Below are positions 30,212 to 39,990 of a stretch of 64,000 nt of DNA, one piece after another (the first letter of the stretch is position 1; the number at the start of each line of letters is the position of its first letter). Both the position numbers and the translations under genes were made by a program. The notes under the pieces are model-generated. The model saw nothing but the letters and a program-made list of their open reading frames with translations, ran no database searches and had not been told where the DNA came from. The DNA is taken from the NCBI RefSeq assembly GCF_025725645.1, contig NZ_CP107007.1:1-64000 (forward strand), in the 5' to 3' direction. Origin of the DNA: Halomonas sp. GD1P12 (lineage in GTDB: Bacteria > Pseudomonadota > Gammaproteobacteria > Pseudomonadales > Halomonadaceae).

Positions 30212-31468
30212 ATGCAGACCCAACAGGCGTCACCCGGCAGTACCTTCGAGCAGTTTGACGCCGTCATCGTCGGCGCCGGCATGGTGGGCACGGCGCTGGC
30301 GGGGCTTCTGGCCGGCGCCGGCATGCGCACCGCGCTGGTCGAGTCGCAGGCTGCGCCGCTCGAGTTGAGCACCCTCGACACGCGCACGCTCGCCCCCAGG
30401 GTGAGCGCGCTAACGCCGGTGTCCCAGCGGCTGTTGAAACACCTCGGCGCCTGGGACGACATGGCGGCCACGCGGGTAACGCCGTATCGCTACATGCATG
30501 TGTGGGACGGCGAGGGCAGCGGCAGCATCCACTTCAGTGCCGACGAGGCGGGCACGCCAGTGCTTGGGCATATCGTCGAAAACGGCGTGACGCTGGCCGC
30601 GCTCAATCGCCACGTGCTGCGGCTTCCGACGCTGAGCCTCTTTTTTGGCGCCGAGGTCGCCGCGCTGCAAACGACGGCCAAAGGGCGCAGCCTGGTGCTC
30701 AAGGATGGGCGCGAGCTCAATACGCCGCTGGTCATCGCCGCCGACGGCGCCCGCTCGGCGCTTCGCGCGCTGGCCGGTATCGAGGTGGCAGAAGAGTCCA
30801 TGGAGCAGGACGCGGTGGTGACCACCGTGCGCTGCGAAAAGCCCCAGGGCGGCACCGCCCGCCAGGTCTTCGTCGATGGGCGGCCATTGGCCTTTTTGCC
30901 GCTGACCGACGGCGACGATGTGCGCTACTGCTCGATCGTCTGGTCGACGACGCCGGCGCACGCGCAGCAGCTCCAGGAGCTTTCCCGCGACGCGCTGGGC
31001 CAGGCACTACAGGAGACGTTCGGCCCCTCGCTTGGGCGTATCGAGGTAGTGGACGACGCTTACCGCTTTGCGCTCATCCAGCGCCACGCCAAACGCTACG
31101 TGCTGGATCACTTCGCACTGGTCGGCGACGCTGCGCACACGCTACATCCGCTGGCGGGCCAGGGCGTGAATCTTGGGTTGATGGATGCAGCCGTGCTGGC
31201 CGAAGAGGTGGTGCACGCCTGGCGGCGCGGCGCCCCCTGGGGGGAGCGCGCCACGCTTGCGCGTTACGAGCGCCGGCGGCGCTTCGACAACGCCGCCATG
31301 CTCGCCTTGATGAAGGGGTTCAAGCAGCTCTTTGGCAGCCGCTTGCCGGCCCTGACGCTGGCGCGCAACCTCGGCATGAGCGCGATGAGCCAGGCAATAC
31401 CGCTCAAGCGGCTGATCATGCGTCAGGCCACCGGCGAGCGCGGCCGCCTGCCGCGCTCATGTCGCTAA
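30212..31468 (+). CDS. ubiI: 2-octaprenylphenol hydroxylase (VisC family)
   Basis: UbiI is the flavin monooxygenase that hydroxylates C5 of the ubiquinone ring precursor. The 418-residue protein has GAGMVGTALAG near 22-32 and GDAAHTLHPLAGQGVNLGLMD near 306-326. Its FAD motifs are parallel to those of UbiH, from which it likely arose by duplication. It follows ubiH in the same direction with a 47-bp gap and converges on ctpA. Confidence 0.9.
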   Translation: MQTQQASPGSTFEQFDAVIVGAGMVGTALAGLLAGAGMRTALVESQAAPLELSTLDTRTLAPRVSALTPVSQRLLKHLGAWDDMAATRVTPYRYMHVWDGEGSGSIHFSADEAGTPVLGHIVENGVTLAALNRHVLRLPTLSLFFGAEVAALQTTAKGRSLVLKDGRELNTPLVIAADGARSALRALAGIEVAEESMEQDAVVTTVRCEKPQGGTARQVFVDGRPLAFLPLTDGDDVRYCSIVWSTTPAHAQQLQELSRDALGQALQETFGPSLGRIEVVDDAYRFALIQRHAKRYVLDHFALVGDAAHTLHPLAGQGVNLGLMDAAVLAEEVVHAWRRGAPWGERATLARYERRRRFDNAAMLALMKGFKQLFGSRLPALTLARNLGMSAMSQAIPLKRLIMRQATGERGRLPRSCR

Positions 31469-31478
31469 CCCGGCAGGG

Positions 31479-32777
31479 TTAGCGGCGCCGGTCGACCACG
31501 TTGAGCGCTTTCAACAGATTTAGCGCTTCGCTGAGCTGGTAGTCGTCGCGCAGCCGCTCGGAGAACTCGCCGCGATCGGGCGTGCCGCCGGCCTGGTTAT
31601 TCAGATGGCCGTCGAGGTCGATTTCGCGAATTTCGCGGCGCCCTTCGGCGACTTCCAGCCGCCCGCGCACGACCTCGACATCCGGCTCGATGCCTTGGGC
31701 CTGGATCGAGCGGCCGTTAGGGGTGTAGTAGAGCGCGGTGGTGAGCTTCAAGCCTTCGCCGTTACCCAGCGGCATGATCTGCTGCACCGAGCCCTTGCCG
31801 AAACTTTCGGTACCCATGATGATGCCGCGGCGCTGATCCTGCAGGGCACCGGCCACGATCTCGGCGGCGGAGGCGCTGCCGCCGTTGATCAACACCACCA
31901 GCGGCGTATCGCGGGCAGGTGTTGCCGGGTTGGCAGAGAACGACATCTCGGTGTTGGCCAGACGCCCTTCGGTGTAGACGATCAGCCCGCTGTCGAGAAA
32001 CAGATCCGCCACGCCCACCGCCGACTGCAGCACGCCGCCGGGGTTGTTGCGAAGGTCCAGCACCAGCCCGGCAAGCGGCTGCTCGCGGCTCATGCGTGAG
32101 AGCGCATCAGCGGCCTGCTCCGGGGTGCGCGACTGGAACTGGCTGATACGCAGGTAGCCGTAGCCGGGCTCTAAAAGCTCGTGCTTGACGCTTTCGCTGC
32201 GAATCACTTCGCGGGCCAGGGTGATTTCGCGCGGGCTGTCCTCGCCGGCGCGCAGAATGCTCAGCGTGAGCTCGCTTCCGGGCTCGCCGCGCATCAGCGT
32301 GACCGCCTCCTGCAGCGACAGGCTCTCCGTCGGCGTGCCGTCGATGGCAATGATCAGATCGCGGGCGAGCAGCCCGGCCTGGGAGGCGGGCGTGTCGTCG
32401 ATCGGCGTAATGACCATCAGCTGGCCATCCTCGTTACCCACCTCGATGCCGATGCCGCCAAACTCGCCCTCGGTCGATTCGCGCAGGCTCTGAAACTCGT
32501 TGACGTCCAGGTAGGCGGAGTGCGGGTCGAGCTCGCTCAAAAGCCCGCGCATGGCGTTGCGCAAAAGCGTTGCGTCGTCCACCTCTTCGACGTAGCCGCG
32601 CTTGATGCGCTCGAACACCTCAGCGAAGGTCTGGATCTCCTCGAGGGGCAGCGCCTCTGGCGCGCCGTTGGCGGGCTGCGCCCAGAGCGGCAGCGGCGCG
32701 CCGAGCAGCGAAAGCGAAAGCAGGGGCGCTATCAGCCGCCTGGCGGGGGCCAGTACTTCGTTCACAGTTAGCGTCAT
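31479..32777 (-). CDS. ctpA: Carboxy-terminal processing protease, S41 family
   Basis: S41 proteases cleave periplasmic or lipoprotein substrates, often peptidoglycan hydrolases. The 432-residue protein has a signal-like segment (about 15-33, ending WAQ), a PDZ domain near 100-185 (GIGIEVGNEDGQLMVI) and the catalytic part with NGGSASAAEI near 300 (Ser) and ESFGKGSVQ near 326 (Lys). It is the last gene of gpmI-envC-ctpA, a common order in gammaproteobacteria, consistent with a role in wall turnover. Confidence 0.93.
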   Translation of the reverse strand: MTLTVNEVLAPARRLIAPLLSLSLLGAPLPLWAQPANGAPEALPLEEIQTFAEVFERIKRGYVEEVDDATLLRNAMRGLLSELDPHSAYLDVNEFQSLRESTEGEFGGIGIEVGNEDGQLMVITPIDDTPASQAGLLARDLIIAIDGTPTESLSLQEAVTLMRGEPGSELTLSILRAGEDSPREITLAREVIRSESVKHELLEPGYGYLRISQFQSRTPEQAADALSRMSREQPLAGLVLDLRNNPGGVLQSAVGVADLFLDSGLIVYTEGRLANTEMSFSANPATPARDTPLVVLINGGSASAAEIVAGALQDQRRGIIMGTESFGKGSVQQIMPLGNGEGLKLTTALYYTPNGRSIQAQGIEPDVEVVRGRLEVAEGRREIREIDLDGHLNNQAGGTPDRGEFSERLRDDYQLSEALNLLKALNVVDRRR

Positions 32778-32857
32778 GCAGACTCCGCAAGGCAGAAGGC
32801 GCCGGGGTAGCGCGTGTAGTGAAATGTCGTCGTATCGTGTCGTGCCAGCTTATCCCG

Positions 32858-34009
32858 TCAGCGGCGCGCAATCCAACGCTCGGGATTAATCGGCTCGCCA
32901 CGGTTTCGTACCTCGAAGTAAAGCGCGGCGCGGCGCTGGCCGCCACTATTTCCGACGCGGCCGATCTCTTCGCCGGCGCCGACGGCCTGGCCCGCCCGGG
33001 CGCTGAACTGCTGCAGGTGAGCATAAAGCGTCATCACCTGGTCGCCGTGGTCGATGATCAACAAATTGCCAAAGCCGCGCATCCAGTCGGCGAACACCAC
33101 CCGGCCTTCATGCACCGCGGTGACCGGCGTGTTGGCGCCGGCCTCGATGACAATGCCGTTATAGTGGACGCCGTCCTGGCCGCGAAAGCCCGCGCTGATC
33201 GCGCCCTGAACCGGCCAGGGCAGATCGCCCTGGGTGCGGCCGATGTGGGTGGTCGGCGTGGCCTCGGCCAGCCGCGCCATTTCCGCCTGGATACGGCGAA
33301 GCTGCGCCTCGGCCTCTTCGCGAGTCTGATTGAGATCCGCCAGCCGGTCGGCTTCGCTTTCGTAGCGATCGTCGAGCGTGGCGACCACGCTCTGGCGCTC
33401 GGCGCTGGTCTCGGCAAGCATCGCGCTCTGCGTCTCGAGCTCCTCGGAAAGCGTGGCCAGCTGGCTCTGGCGCTGGTCGAGCTCGGCTTCCGTGTCGGCA
33501 AGCGCGGTGTCGAGGCGCGCGAGCTCATCGAGCTTGGCCTCTCGCGCGCGCGTCAGACGGTTCAGGTACGCCTGCATGCGATCGAGCTCCGCCGGGTCGC
33601 TCTGGTTGAGCAGAAGTTTCAGCTGCGGGGTCGGCCCCAGGCGGTAAAGCGCGGCGAACTGCTGCGCCAGCGCGGCCACCTGGACGCTGCGCTCGGCCTG
33701 CAAACGGTCGCGGTGGCGGCGAAGCGTTTGGGTTTCGTCGTCGAGCGTGCGCCGCTCGGCCTGCAGGCGATCGAGGCGTTGGTGGGTCTGGGCAAGCTCG
33801 GTTTCCACCGCCTGAAGCTCGCGCTCGGCGCTGTCGCGCGCCTGGCCGGTGTTTGAAAGCCGGGTATTGAGCGACTCGATCTGCTGGCCCAGGGCGTCGA
33901 GCTGCTCGCGGGCGGCGCGCTCGTCCTGGCCAAGCGCGCCGCCCGCGAGCCCTAGCGCGCTCAGCAGGGCAACGCAGCGCGCCGCCCGCCTGGCGAGCCG
34001 TGACCTCAT
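32858..34009 (-). CDS. envC: Murein hydrolase activator EnvC
   Basis: EnvC is a periplasmic coiled-coil protein that activates amidases AmiA/AmiB at the septum under FtsEX control. The 383-residue product has a signal peptide (about 1-28, ending LGQ), two long coiled-coil stretches (about 30-250) and a C-terminal LytM domain (about 275-383). The LytM zinc site is degenerate (HYNGI in place of H-x3-D, ALYFEVR in place of H-x-H), as expected for an activator without hydrolase activity. The ATG at 34009 overlaps the gpmI stop by 4 bp. Confidence 0.92.
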   Translation of the reverse strand: MRSRLARRAARCVALLSALGLAGGALGQDERAAREQLDALGQQIESLNTRLSNTGQARDSAERELQAVETELAQTHQRLDRLQAERRTLDDETQTLRRHRDRLQAERSVQVAALAQQFAALYRLGPTPQLKLLLNQSDPAELDRMQAYLNRLTRAREAKLDELARLDTALADTEAELDQRQSQLATLSEELETQSAMLAETSAERQSVVATLDDRYESEADRLADLNQTREEAEAQLRRIQAEMARLAEATPTTHIGRTQGDLPWPVQGAISAGFRGQDGVHYNGIVIEAGANTPVTAVHEGRVVFADWMRGFGNLLIIDHGDQVMTLYAHLQQFSARAGQAVGAGEEIGRVGNSGGQRRAALYFEVRNRGEPINPERWIARR

Positions 34010-35571
34010 TCGTCGAAGGTAAGTAGCGGCGTGCCGGTCATCGCCTCGGGCACGCTTTGGTCCATCAGGGTCAAAAGCGTGGGCGCCAGGTCGCATAGCC
34101 GGCCCTCAATGAGGCGCGCCGGGCGCTCACCGACATACACCAGCGGCACCACGAAGGTGGTGTGCGCGGTTTGCGGCGCGCCGGTCTCCGGGTGGATCAT
34201 CTGCTCGGCGTTGCCGTGGTCGGCAGTGATCAGGCAGGCCCCGCCGGCGCGCTCGATCGCCTCGACCACGCGGCCCACGCAGGTGTCCACGGTTTCGACC
34301 GCTTTCACCGCGGCGTCGAAGTCGCCGGTGTGTCCGACCATGTCACCGTTGGCGTAGTTGCACACGATGAGATCGAAGCGGTGGGCATCGATCGCCTCGA
34401 CCAGCGCCTCGGTGATCTCGAAGGCGCTCATCTCGGGCTTCTCGTCGTAGGTCTTCACGTCGCGCGGCGAGGGCACGAGGATACGCTCTTCGCCCTCGTA
34501 TTCGGCCTCGAAACCGCCGGAGAAGAAGAACGTCACGTGGGGATACTTCTCGGTTTCGGCGATACGCAGCTGCGAAAGCCCGCGCTTGGCGACCACTTCA
34601 CCCAGGGTGTCGGTCAGATCCGTCGGCGGGAAGGCGGCGGGGGCGTCGATGTCCGCGGCGTAGCGGGTCATCATCACCAGGCCCTGGCCGGCTAGCCGGG
34701 CGCGCTGCTCGCGGGTAAAGCCGTCGAAGGCGTCGTCGGTGAAGGCGCGGGTCAGCTCGCGGGCACGATCGGAGCGGAAGTTCAGAAACAGCGCCGCGTC
34801 GCCATCGGCAATCGCTACGCCCTGGCCTTCCTTGCGTACCTGGCCGGCTTCGACGAACTCGTCGGTTTCGCCGCGAGCGTAGGCGGCTTCCAAAAGCGCC
34901 TCGGCGCTTTCGGCGGTGTGCTCGGCATCGCCCTGGGTAAGCAGGCGGTAGGCCTTCTCGACCCGCTCCCAGCGGTTGTCGCGGTCCATGGCGTAGAAGC
35001 GCCCGATGATCGAGGCGACGAAGCCGTTGTCCGCACCGACCAGATCAGCCAGTTTGGCGTTAGCCCGCTCGATCGACGAAAGCGCACTTTTCGGCGCGGT
35101 ATCGCGGCCATCCAGAAAAGCGTGCACGTAGATACGCGTGGCGCCGCGGCTGGCGGCAAGCTCGGCCAGCGCTAAAAAGTGATCTTCGTGGCTGTGCACG
35201 CCGCCGGGCGATAAAAGCCCCAGCAGGTGCACCGCGCGGCCCTGGGCGATTGCTTCATCGATGGGCGCGGTGAGCGCCTCGATGCGCGCAAGCTCGCCTT
35301 CCTTGATTGCCTTGGTGATGCGGGTGAAATCCTGATACACCACGCGTCCCGCGCCCAGATTCATGTGGCCGACTTCGGAGTTGCCCATCTGGCCGTCGGG
35401 CAGGCCCACATGCTCGCCATCGGTGTGTACGAAAGCGTGGGGACGCTGGGCCCAAAGTGCATCCATGACCGGCGTATTGGCGGCGGCCACGGCATTGTGT
35501 GCGGCATCCGGGTTATGGCCGTAACCGTCCAGAATGATCAGCGCTACCGGGCGCGGGGTCTGTGTTGCCAT
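34006..35571 (-). CDS. gpmI: 2,3-bisphosphoglycerate-independent phosphoglycerate mutase
   Basis: GpmI interconverts 3- and 2-phosphoglycerate in glycolysis using two manganese ions and a phosphoserine. The 521-residue protein has IILDGYG near 12-18, catalytic Ser65 in [21 protein letters not shown] near 125-131 and the late metal-binding [10 protein letters not shown]. It overlaps envC by 4 bp and leads the envelope operon gpmI-envC-ctpA. Confidence 0.97.
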   Translation of the reverse strand: MATQTPRPVALIILDGYGHNPDAAHNAVAAANTPVMDALWAQRPHAFVHTDGEHVGLPDGQMGNSEVGHMNLGAGRVVYQDFTRITKAIKEGELARIEALTAPIDEAIAQGRAVHLLGLLSPGGVHSHEDHFLALAELAASRGATRIYVHAFLDGRDTAPKSALSSIERANAKLADLVGADNGFVASIIGRFYAMDRDNRWERVEKAYRLLTQGDAEHTAESAEALLEAAYARGETDEFVEAGQVRKEGQGVAIADGDAALFLNFRSDRARELTRAFTDDAFDGFTREQRARLAGQGLVMMTRYAADIDAPAAFPPTDLTDTLGEVVAKRGLSQLRIAETEKYPHVTFFFSGGFEAEYEGEERILVPSPRDVKTYDEKPEMSAFEITEALVEAIDAHRFDLIVCNYANGDMVGHTGDFDAAVKAVETVDTCVGRVVEAIERAGGACLITADHGNAEQMIHPETGAPQTAHTTFVVPLVYVGERPARLIEGRLCDLAPTLLTLMDQSVPEAMTGTPLLTFDE

Positions 35572-35837
35572 TGAAGCCTCGTCGTATCGGATGGTCGTTC
35601 AAAGTGGTCGTTTTAAAGCGCGCCAGTCAAGCCAGGCGTTCGAAAAGAGCGCGGGTCGTTTCCTTTTCGAATACCCCCTTTTGGTCGGGGTCGCGACCCG
35701 CGTACGCTTGGGGCATCATAACGCAGCCAGTCGTTAGGCGTCATGGTCTGCGCGTCGGCGCCCGTGACGTGTATACTTGTCGCGTTTGACGGTGGCCTGG
35801 CCGCTTTTTTTGCATATACCAAGAGATTGTGTTCGCG

Positions 35838-36257
35838 ATGATCGATCAGCTGTTCGAATTCGTAATGAACCACCCTTTGCTGGTGGGCGCATTTTTGCTG
35901 GTGCTGCTGGCGTGGCTCGTCTATGAAACCCGCAGCGCGTCCACCCACGCGGTGAGCTCCTCTGAGGCGACGCAGCTCATCAACCGGGAAGACGCGGTGA
36001 TAGTGGACGTGCGCGAGAGCAAGGAGTTCAAGGCCGGTCACATCGCCGGCGCGCGCAACATCCCGCAGTCCAATCTGGACAGCCGCATGAACGAGCTTGA
36101 GAAAGTGAAAGACAAGCCCATCATCGTGGTGTGCAAGCATGGTCAGAGCGCGGGCGCGGTGCAGGCCAAGCTCGCCAAGGCGGGTTTCAATGCCAACAAG
36201 CTCAAGGGCGGCATGGCGCAGTGGCAGGCGGACAGCCTGCCGGTGGTGAAAAAGTAA
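35838..36257 (+). CDS. Membrane-anchored rhodanese-like sulfurtransferase (YibN type)
   Basis: This 139-residue protein has an N-terminal membrane anchor (about 11-29, LLVGAFLLVLLAWLVY) and a rhodanese domain whose active-site loop is VVCKHGQSAG with Cys99. The gene lies next to gpmI and secB, as yibN does in E. coli. A GTG three codons upstream is possible, but the ATG at 35838 is better. The glutaredoxin gene often found between yibN and secB is absent here. Confidence 0.88.
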   Translation: MIDQLFEFVMNHPLLVGAFLLVLLAWLVYETRSASTHAVSSSEATQLINREDAVIVDVRESKEFKAGHIAGARNIPQSNLDSRMNELEKVKDKPIIVVCKHGQSAGAVQAKLAKAGFNANKLKGGMAQWQADSLPVVKK

Positions 36258-36323
36258 GCGCTGCGGCGCCGCTTTATCCAACGCAGTAATTTATCCAACG
36301 TAACAATGACCAGGAGTACTCCC

Positions 36324-36839
36324 ATGGCGGAAGAGAACAACGCCCCTCAGCAAGGCGCCGGTGCGGCAGAAGGCGAAAAGCCGCAGCTGAAATTCTCGCT
36401 GCAGCGCATCTATGTCAAGGACATCTCCTTTGAGGCGCCGAACTCGCCGTCGGTGTTCAAGCAGTCGTTCAAGCCCAAGGTCAATCTGGATTTGAACACC
36501 ACCAGCACCAAAATCGACGACGACCAGTATGAAGTCGTGGTGAAGGTGACCGCTCAGGTCAACGACAGCGAATCCGGCACCACGTCCTTTTTGGCCGAAG
36601 TGGAGCAGGCGGGGCTTTTCCGTATCTCCGGCATCGAAGGCGCGCAGCTGGATCAGACCCTCGGCGCGTTCTGCCCGAATCTGCTCTTCCCCTACGCCCG
36701 CGAGTGCGTCGACAACCTGGTCAACCGGGGCGGCTTCCCGCCGCTGATGCTGGCGCCGGTCAATTTCGAAGCCATGTATGCCCAGCGCAAAAAGCGTGAA
36801 GCGCAGCAGGCTCAGGGCGCGGCCGAAAACACCCACTAA
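36324..36839 (+). CDS. secB: Protein-export chaperone SecB
   Basis: SecB is a homotetramer that holds preproteins unfolded and passes them to SecA. The 171-residue protein has the typical core QLKFSLQRIYVKDISFEAPN near 21-40 and FPYARECVDNLVNRGGFPPL near 113-132. The ATG at 36324 follows AGGAG by 6 bp; six extra upstream codons are not needed. The C-terminal tail ends in NTH rather than a cysteine/basic tail. Confidence 0.96.
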   Translation: MAEENNAPQQGAGAAEGEKPQLKFSLQRIYVKDISFEAPNSPSVFKQSFKPKVNLDLNTTSTKIDDDQYEVVVKVTAQVNDSESGTTSFLAEVEQAGLFRISGIEGAQLDQTLGAFCPNLLFPYARECVDNLVNRGGFPPLMLAPVNFEAMYAQRKKREAQQAQGAAENTH

Positions 36840-36891
36840 GCCGGATATCCCATAAGTCATGAAAGCCGACTGGTACGCCTTGAACGGTAAA

Positions 36892-37611
36892 ATGCCCCGC
36901 CTGTACGTTGCCGCCGCGCTCAGCGTCGGCGCTCGGGTAGAGCTGCCGGAAGGCCCGGCGCGTCACGTCACACGCGTGCTGCGCATGGGCGAGGGCGCGC
37001 CGCTGGTGCTGTTCGACGGTCAGGGCCAGGAGGCCGGTGTGCGCCTGGTCGAGGCCGGGCGCAAGCGTAGTGTCGTGCTGGTCGAGTGCGTGTGGTCCGG
37101 CGAAGGCGAGTCGCCGCTTTCGGTTCACCTGGGCCAGGCGATCTCCAAGGGCGACCGGATGGACTACGCCATCCAGAAAGCCGTGGAGCTTGGCGTGGCC
37201 GCCATCACTCCGCTCTATACCGAGCGGGGTGATGTGCGCTTGAAAGACGAGCGCGAAGCCAAAAAGCACGCCCACTGGCAGGCGGTGGCCGAAAGCGCTT
37301 GCGAGCAGAGCGGGCGGGCGACGGTGCCGGTGGTGCATCCACCCATGGCGCTTGATGCCTGGCTTGCCACGCGCGATGAATCGCTAAAGTTGATGCTGCA
37401 CCTGGCCACCGGTAACCGCTTCGATCTCGCCGAGCGCCCGGCGAGTGCCGCGCTTCTGATCGGCCCGGAAGGTGGGCTGACCGAGCAGGATATCGCCGCC
37501 GCCGAGTCTCATGGCTTTACGCCGCTGACGCTGGGCCCGCGCGTACTGCGTACCGAAACCGCGCCGGTTGTGGCGCTGACGCTTCTACAGCACCATTTCG
37601 GCGATTTGTAA
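36892..37611 (+). CDS. rsmE: 16S rRNA (uracil-1498 N3)-methyltransferase
   Basis: RsmE methylates U1498 of 16S rRNA in the 30S subunit. The 239-residue SPOUT-class protein has a PUA-like N-terminus (PRLYVAAALSVGARVELP) and the knot motifs LIGPEGGLTEQDI near 188-200 and LGPRVLRTETAPVVAL near 212-227. The ATG at 36892 matches the usual short N-terminus (MPRLY); the in-frame ATG at 36859 would add 11 residues. Confidence 0.93.
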   Translation: MPRLYVAAALSVGARVELPEGPARHVTRVLRMGEGAPLVLFDGQGQEAGVRLVEAGRKRSVVLVECVWSGEGESPLSVHLGQAISKGDRMDYAIQKAVELGVAAITPLYTERGDVRLKDEREAKKHAHWQAVAESACEQSGRATVPVVHPPMALDAWLATRDESLKLMLHLATGNRFDLAERPASAALLIGPEGGLTEQDIAAAESHGFTPLTLGPRVLRTETAPVVALTLLQHHFGDL

Positions 37612-37637
37612 GCGCTCACTCACCTGCCAAGCGCCTT

Positions 37638-38180
37638 TCATATCGGCTCACCGCCGCTCTCCTCCAACACCCCTTCCGATTGACGTTGCCCTTCGCGCGC
37701 CCGTCGTTTGAGCGCGCTCAGTACCAGCGGCTTGAGCTGGGGCAGCGCCTGGCCCGAGAGTCCGCTCAGCACCAACAGCCGGCGCTGGCGATGGGCGGTA
37801 TAGCCAAGCCAGCAGGGCAGCCAGAGTAGGGTCGGGGGCGACTCCTTAAGCGTCAGCGGCCAGCGTTTGGGGCTGGCCATGCGCTCCCAAAACCACTGAC
37901 GGGACAGCGGCGCGTGCTCGGGCGGCTGGCCGCCGTCGAGCGTGAGTTCGTCCGAGGGCTTCTCGGCCTGCGCTGTCAGCGCCGTGTGGGGAAGCAGCAG
38001 CGGGCGGGCGAGCGCCTGGCTTGCCAGCAGCCACGCGGCGGGCTCACAGTGCAAGGCGCCAAGATTAAACGCCCAAAGCGATATCCAGGCGGGCTCGAAG
38101 TTCGACCCCCCAAGCCGCGCGAGCCGCTCCCGCGCGTCCTCGGCATCGATATGCCGGGCCAGCGTGATGGTCTCAGGCAT
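37638..38180 (-). CDS. Hypothetical protein co-transcribed with a symporter
   Basis: This 180-residue protein has no family I recognise. It is soluble, Trp- and Leu-rich (WISLWAFNLGALHCEPAAWL near 32-51; WFWERM near 95-100), with a central loop of Pro/Asp/Gly and a basic C-terminus (LKRRAREGQRQ). Its start overlaps the end of the sodium:solute symporter gene by 8 bp on the same strand, so the two are probably translated together. Codon use and GC content match neighbours, so it is unlikely to be a spurious frame. Confidence 0.65.
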   Translation of the reverse strand: MPETITLARHIDAEDARERLARLGGSNFEPAWISLWAFNLGALHCEPAAWLLASQALARPLLLPHTALTAQAEKPSDELTLDGGQPPEHAPLSRQWFWERMASPKRWPLTLKESPPTLLWLPCWLGYTAHRQRRLLVLSGLSGQALPQLKPLVLSALKRRAREGQRQSEGVLEESGGEPI

Positions 38181-39801
38181 TGGCCCAGCCCTGGAGCAGC
38201 GCGAGCATCATTAGCATCAAAACGAACCAGACCAACAGCCCCAGGCAGCGCCGCCGGGTCAGGCGCGCCTCATGACCAACCTCCGGGGCGCTGCCGGCGC
38301 GGGCGGTGAGAATGGCCTGCATGTCCGGGGCGGACTCGTCGATGACCACGTCACTTAGCGCCTCGGCACTGGGCGCGGGCGCACTCAGGCTCACCAGATA
38401 CCCGACCAAGACCGAGACCACCACGCCCACGGTGTTGTTGTAGAGCCAGGAGATATCCAGAAAGGCGGTGGTTGCCCACACCGCGAGCATACCGGTACAC
38501 AGCCCCGTCATCGCCCCGCGGGCGTTGCTGCGGTGGCTGAAAATTGCCAGTAAAAAGGTGCCCAGAAGCGCCCCGTAGAACCAGGAGCCCACCTGATTGA
38601 CCGCCTCGATCACCGGGCCCAGATTGCCGGCAAAGAACGCGAACAGCGTCGCGTAGCCGCCCCAGAAGACCGTTGCCCAGCGCGAGGCCTTGAGATAATG
38701 GGCGTCGCTGGCGTCTCGTTTAATATAGCGACTGTAGAAGTCGCGTATCGAGACCGCAGAGAGCGAGTTGAGCGCCGAGTCCAGACTCGACATCGCCGCG
38801 GCGAACACGCCGGCGATTACCAGCCCCGCCATGCCGGAGGGAAAGGTCTCGACCACGTAGCGGGGCAGCAACTCGTTGAGGTTCTCCGGTGCGCTCAGGC
38901 CGTTTTGCTGGTAGTAGGTGGCCAGGATGATCCCGACGAACAAAAACAGCAGCATCTGGGGAATCAGCAGATAGCCGCCGATCAGAAGCGAGCGCTGGGC
39001 GTCCGGCACCGAGGGGCTCGACAGCACGCGCTGGATCTGGCTCTGGTCGGTGCCGAAGTACGCCACGTGAAGAAAAAAGCCGCCGAAAAGCCCGGCCCAC
39101 AGCGAGTAGGTCACATTCGGGTTGAGTGAGAGGTCGATGGCGTTGAACAGGCCGCTTTCAGCGCCGAACGCGAACACATCGCCCCAGCCGCCGGGCAGGC
39201 TCGTGACCAGAAAGATGACGCTCAACAGCGCACCAAGCCAGAGCACGAACATCTGAATGACGTCAGTCCAGATCACCGCGCTGATGCCGCCAAGCACGGT
39301 GTAGCTGATCGCCAGCACCGCCATGATGATGATGGTTAGGTTCACGCTCCAGCCGGTGACCACCGCCAGCACCAGCGCCGGAGCGTAGAGCACCACGCCG
39401 GTGGCGAGGCCGCGGGCGATCAAGAACAACAGCGCCGTCAGCGTGCGCGTGTTGGGGCCAAAGCGGCGCTCCAAAAGCTCGTAGATGCTGTAAATGCCCG
39501 CCCGGTGAAACACCGGCACCAGCACCAGAATCAGCACGATCATTGCCAGCGGCACGTTAAGGAAGGTCACCAGGCGCTCGAGGCCGCCTTCGAATCCCCA
39601 GCCCGGCGCGCCGATGAAGGTAATGGCGCTGGCCTGGGTGGCCATCACCGAAAGCCCGATCGCCCAGCCGGGAATGCTGCGCCCGCCCAGAAAGTAGTCT
39701 TCCGGGCTGTGCTGGTTTTTACCAAAGCGCGAACCGATCCAGGCGATGAGCGCGATATAGCCGATCAGCACCCCCGTATCCAACAGCGTGAATCCTTCCA
39801 T
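38173..39801 (-). CDS. Sodium:solute symporter family (SLC5/SSS) protein
   Basis: This 542-residue integral membrane protein has about 13-14 hydrophobic segments in the SSS pattern, with the family motif near the N-terminus (PEDYFLGGRSIPGWAIGLSV near 28-47) and ASAITFIGAPGWGFEGGLER near 51-70. The ATG at 39801 is preceded by AGGGG; the frame extends 53 codons upstream through non-conserved sequence. The substrate (sugar, proline, iodide or other) cannot be deduced. It overlaps a 180-residue hypothetical gene downstream. Confidence 0.88.
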   Translation of the reverse strand: MEGFTLLDTGVLIGYIALIAWIGSRFGKNQHSPEDYFLGGRSIPGWAIGLSVMATQASAITFIGAPGWGFEGGLERLVTFLNVPLAMIVLILVLVPVFHRAGIYSIYELLERRFGPNTRTLTALLFLIARGLATGVVLYAPALVLAVVTGWSVNLTIIIMAVLAISYTVLGGISAVIWTDVIQMFVLWLGALLSVIFLVTSLPGGWGDVFAFGAESGLFNAIDLSLNPNVTYSLWAGLFGGFFLHVAYFGTDQSQIQRVLSSPSVPDAQRSLLIGGYLLIPQMLLFLFVGIILATYYQQNGLSAPENLNELLPRYVVETFPSGMAGLVIAGVFAAAMSSLDSALNSLSAVSIRDFYSRYIKRDASDAHYLKASRWATVFWGGYATLFAFFAGNLGPVIEAVNQVGSWFYGALLGTFLLAIFSHRSNARGAMTGLCTGMLAVWATTAFLDISWLYNNTVGVVVSVLVGYLVSLSAPAPSAEALSDVVIDESAPDMQAILTARAGSAPEVGHEARLTRRRCLGLLVWFVLMLMMLALLQGWANA

Positions 39802-39990
39802 GCCGCCGCCCCTTTTTTTATGAACTGTTTTGAGTGATCCGTTTTTAATGATCCATTTCTTATTGACCCATTGAGCATAGCAGCTCGGCCTAAACGCATT
39901 TAACGCAAGGCCGGGCGCATCGCTGCCGCCCGCTTTGCCCCCGGCAGGCCCAGGGCTCATAATGAGGATTCATTTATCGAGGAAGTGCTC

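Noticed and set aside
30502..31482. Plus-strand frame of 326 codons overlapping ubiI in another phase
   Set aside because: Very Arg/Ala/Gly-rich, no domain; ubiI motifs are intact in the real frame.
39802..39960. 53-codon N-terminal extension of the symporter
   Set aside because: It reads through low-complexity AT-rich sequence and lies before a good ribosome site at the chosen start.
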